Origin: Neospora caninum Liverpool
Taxonomy: Eukaryota > Apicomplexa > Conoidasida > Eucoccidiorida > Sarcocystidae
Direction: 5' to 3'
DNA: 64,000 nt
Assembly: GCF_000208865.1 (NCBI RefSeq)
Contig: NC_018396.1
Coordinates: 1,364,001-1,428,000, forward strand
Under the pieces are notes generated by a model. The model searched no databases. It was not told the DNA's origin and saw only the letters and a program-made list of their open reading frames with translations. The position numbers and the translations under genes were made by a program. This document shows, piece by piece, positions 63,201-64,000 of the stretch (position 1 is the stretch's first letter; each line of letters begins with the position of its first letter).

Positions 63201-63952
63201 ACGGGGACATTCATCCGGCAGTCGAGCGGCGCTGTGTCCCCCTCGTGGGCGACCTGCGCGGTGACACAGGCTCGCCAAGCCTACGCTGAAACGTGGAGGC
63301 GTTCAGCTGGTGTCATCGCGGGAACCTTGCAACGGTACCATATGGGCTCGCGGAGGCGATTGAAGGCATCGCCGCCAGGCTTGCGGATGTTCAGTGTCGC
63401 GGAGATCCCCCTTCCCCCAGAATCGCCGACAGATGCGAACACATGACTCGCATAGAAGGGTGAAGGGCGTAGCCGTATGTAGCTACATCTGCTTCGGCTT
63501 AAATGGAGTTGCATGGGGATTCAAGCACTAAAGTACGAAGAGGTGCGCGCGGTGGCAGGTGGTGCATCGTCTCTGGCGTTCGCACGCCCGTTTGTCCTTT
63601 TTGGTTTCCTACTTGCCCTCGTTTCCCTTCTTCAAACCTCCCCTCAGGCCCTAAGTGTCACGAACACGCACACAAAAAAGACGCACCAGTTGTGTCCTCA
63701 GTGTTTCCGGAACCCCCCGGTAGGTCCCGGAGGGAGAGCTGAAGGATACGAGCTACGAGTGTCGGCTAAACCGACGCTGTAGGTGTAGGACTAATTCAAT
63801 TATTTCTCAGGTCCAATCCTCTCCCGGTGTGCCGCATGGCGGAGCGATGCACAGCGGCCCCTAGAGAGGACCGCGACATTGCCCAGGAGAGACGATCGAA
63901 GCCGTCTAGAAACTTGCATGTGAGGGCGGGAAAACAGGCCTCCAAGCGGTAG
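45478..63952 (+). CDS. TOP3A: DNA topoisomerase III alpha (about 33 exons)
   Basis: Exon 1 (45478-45570) gives [11 protein letters not shown] of the Toprim domain. Further exons are 46307-46398 (FTSVRG), 46777-46850 (HLMSLEF), 47619-47715, 48181-48241 ([11 protein letters not shown]), 48747-48816, 49205-49263, 50077-50113 (EIDLRIG), from 50655 ([11 protein letters not shown]), 51595-51639 ([11 protein letters not shown]) and 52149-52211. They continue at 52527, 53019, 53610, 53980, 54338 (SYPRTET, catalytic Tyr), 54931, 55631 (AHPPIHP), 56278, 56766, 57185, 57488, 58284 ([12 protein letters not shown]), 59181 (NGIGTDAT), 59425, 59848, 60333, 60830 (CGKC), 61649, about 61988, 62958 and 63648 (CPQC), with the last ending at TAG 63950-63952. 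The product, near 800 residues, is a type IA enzyme that passes single strands and dissolves recombination intermediates in the nucleus, with partners such as a RecQ helicase. Core motifs favour alpha over beta. The exon between 50655 and 51595, and two C-terminal junctions, are unresolved. Confidence 0.93.
45963..46084 (+). repeat. 32-bp purine-rich minisatellite, 3.8 copies
   Basis: Copies start at 45963, 45995, 46027 and 46059, each beginning GAGAAGGAA and ending GGAGGGGA or similar. It lies in TOP3A intron 1 in a long homopurine-biased stretch. Confidence 0.9.
48500..48650. other. Assembly gap of 100 N flanked by poly-G
   Basis: Thirty G (48500-48529), 100 N (48530-48629), five T and sixteen G. 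The round size suggests an unsized gap. It falls in the TOP3A intron between exons ending at 48241 and starting at 48747, which join in phase 0. Confidence 0.97.
51300..51470. repeat. TA/TGCATG-rich alternating tract in TOP3A intron
   Basis: Degenerate TGCATG, TATATA and TACATA units, as at 19120-19300. Confidence 0.65.
55534..55562. repeat. (TA)n microsatellite in TOP3A intron
   Basis: Perfect AT/TA run followed by GTACGCGCG. Confidence 0.95.
55781..55935. repeat. AT-rich minisatellite, 20/40-bp higher-order unit
   Basis: Two alternating 20-bp units, ACATATATATAAATAAATCA and ACATATATGTATTTAAATCA, repeat in tandem and then decay into TA runs. It lies in the TOP3A intron after the AHPPIHP exon. 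Confidence 0.92.
59030..59048. repeat. (TA)n microsatellite in TOP3A intron
   Basis: Short perfect TA run. Confidence 0.9.
59245..59271. repeat. (TA)n microsatellite in TOP3A intron
   Basis: Perfect TA run 14 bases downstream of the donor of the NGIGTDAT exon. Confidence 0.93.
60200..60270. repeat. (TA)n/(TGTA)n compound microsatellite in TOP3A intron
   Basis: A TA run of about 35 bases, a TGTATGTA bridge, then a second TA run. Confidence 0.93.
61474..61492. repeat. (TA)n microsatellite in TOP3A intron
   Basis: Short TA run. Confidence 0.9.
62593..62619. repeat. (TA)n microsatellite in TOP3A intron
   Basis: Perfect TA run in the long intron before the C-terminal zinc-ribbon exons. Confidence 0.93.
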
Positions 63953-64000
63953 CGCGTGCGAAAGATTAACACCTACAGCTGTTGATACGACGCGCCCATG

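Noticed and set aside
45478..63952. Topoisomerase III beta instead of alpha.
   Set aside because: AHPPIHP, HFLACC, YPYEQW and SYPRTET with the preceding [10 protein letters not shown] match alpha-type sequence better.

Overview
The window reads as nuclear DNA of an apicomplexan parasite, most likely a tissue-cyst-forming coccidian (Toxoplasma/Neospora/Besnoitia type). The base for this is near-balanced GC, very intron-dense genes with small exons joined by consensus GT-AG sites, pyrimidine-rich acceptors, long intergenic tracts, and many (TA)n and TGCATG-rich arrays in introns and spacers. I cannot name the species. No rRNA, tRNA, CRISPR, operon or prokaryotic mobile element is visible. Most protein-coding genes had to be assembled by hand from exons. 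Where exon lengths and phases add up I say so.

Layout, left to right. (1) 1-1302 (+): 3' part of a CWC24/RNF113 spliceosome protein (CCCH finger plus RING). (2) 3005-4380 (+): 315-residue TBC-domain Rab-GAP. (3) 5572-8709 (-): 490-residue Ser/Thr kinase with eight exons. (4) 10769-12807 (+): 393-residue secretory-pathway polytopic membrane protein of unknown family, with several introns of only 55-67 nt. (5) 13894-15039 (+): Sm-fold protein whose N-terminal motif and Sm1/Sm2 motifs resemble Lsm11. (6) 16422-18728 (-): proline/serine-rich protein with a divergent ApiAP2-like segment. (7) 22494-31654 (-): complete 14-exon SEC24, about 1517 residues. (8) 35479-37281 (+): 113-residue single-span protein with a 36-nt microexon. 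(9) 37282-45477: a tract with no confident gene. (10) 45478-63952 (+): DNA topoisomerase III alpha in about 33 small exons. One 100-N assembly gap falls inside one of its introns.

Functionally the window is a housekeeping neighbourhood: splicing (CWC24, Sm-like protein), vesicle traffic (TBC GAP, SEC24), DNA decatenation (TOP3A) and signalling or transcription (kinase, AP2-like protein). The genes are independent transcription units. The kinase and the membrane-protein gene are divergent over a 2-kb shared upstream region. The TBC/kinase and Sm-like/AP2-like pairs are convergent. SEC24 and the AP2-like gene run in tandem on the minus strand.

The observations most worth following are the Lsm11-like Sm protein with a possible 35- or 50-nt intron, the orphan membrane protein with ultra-short introns, the kinase with an eroded glycine loop, and the small membrane protein with an in-frame microexon.
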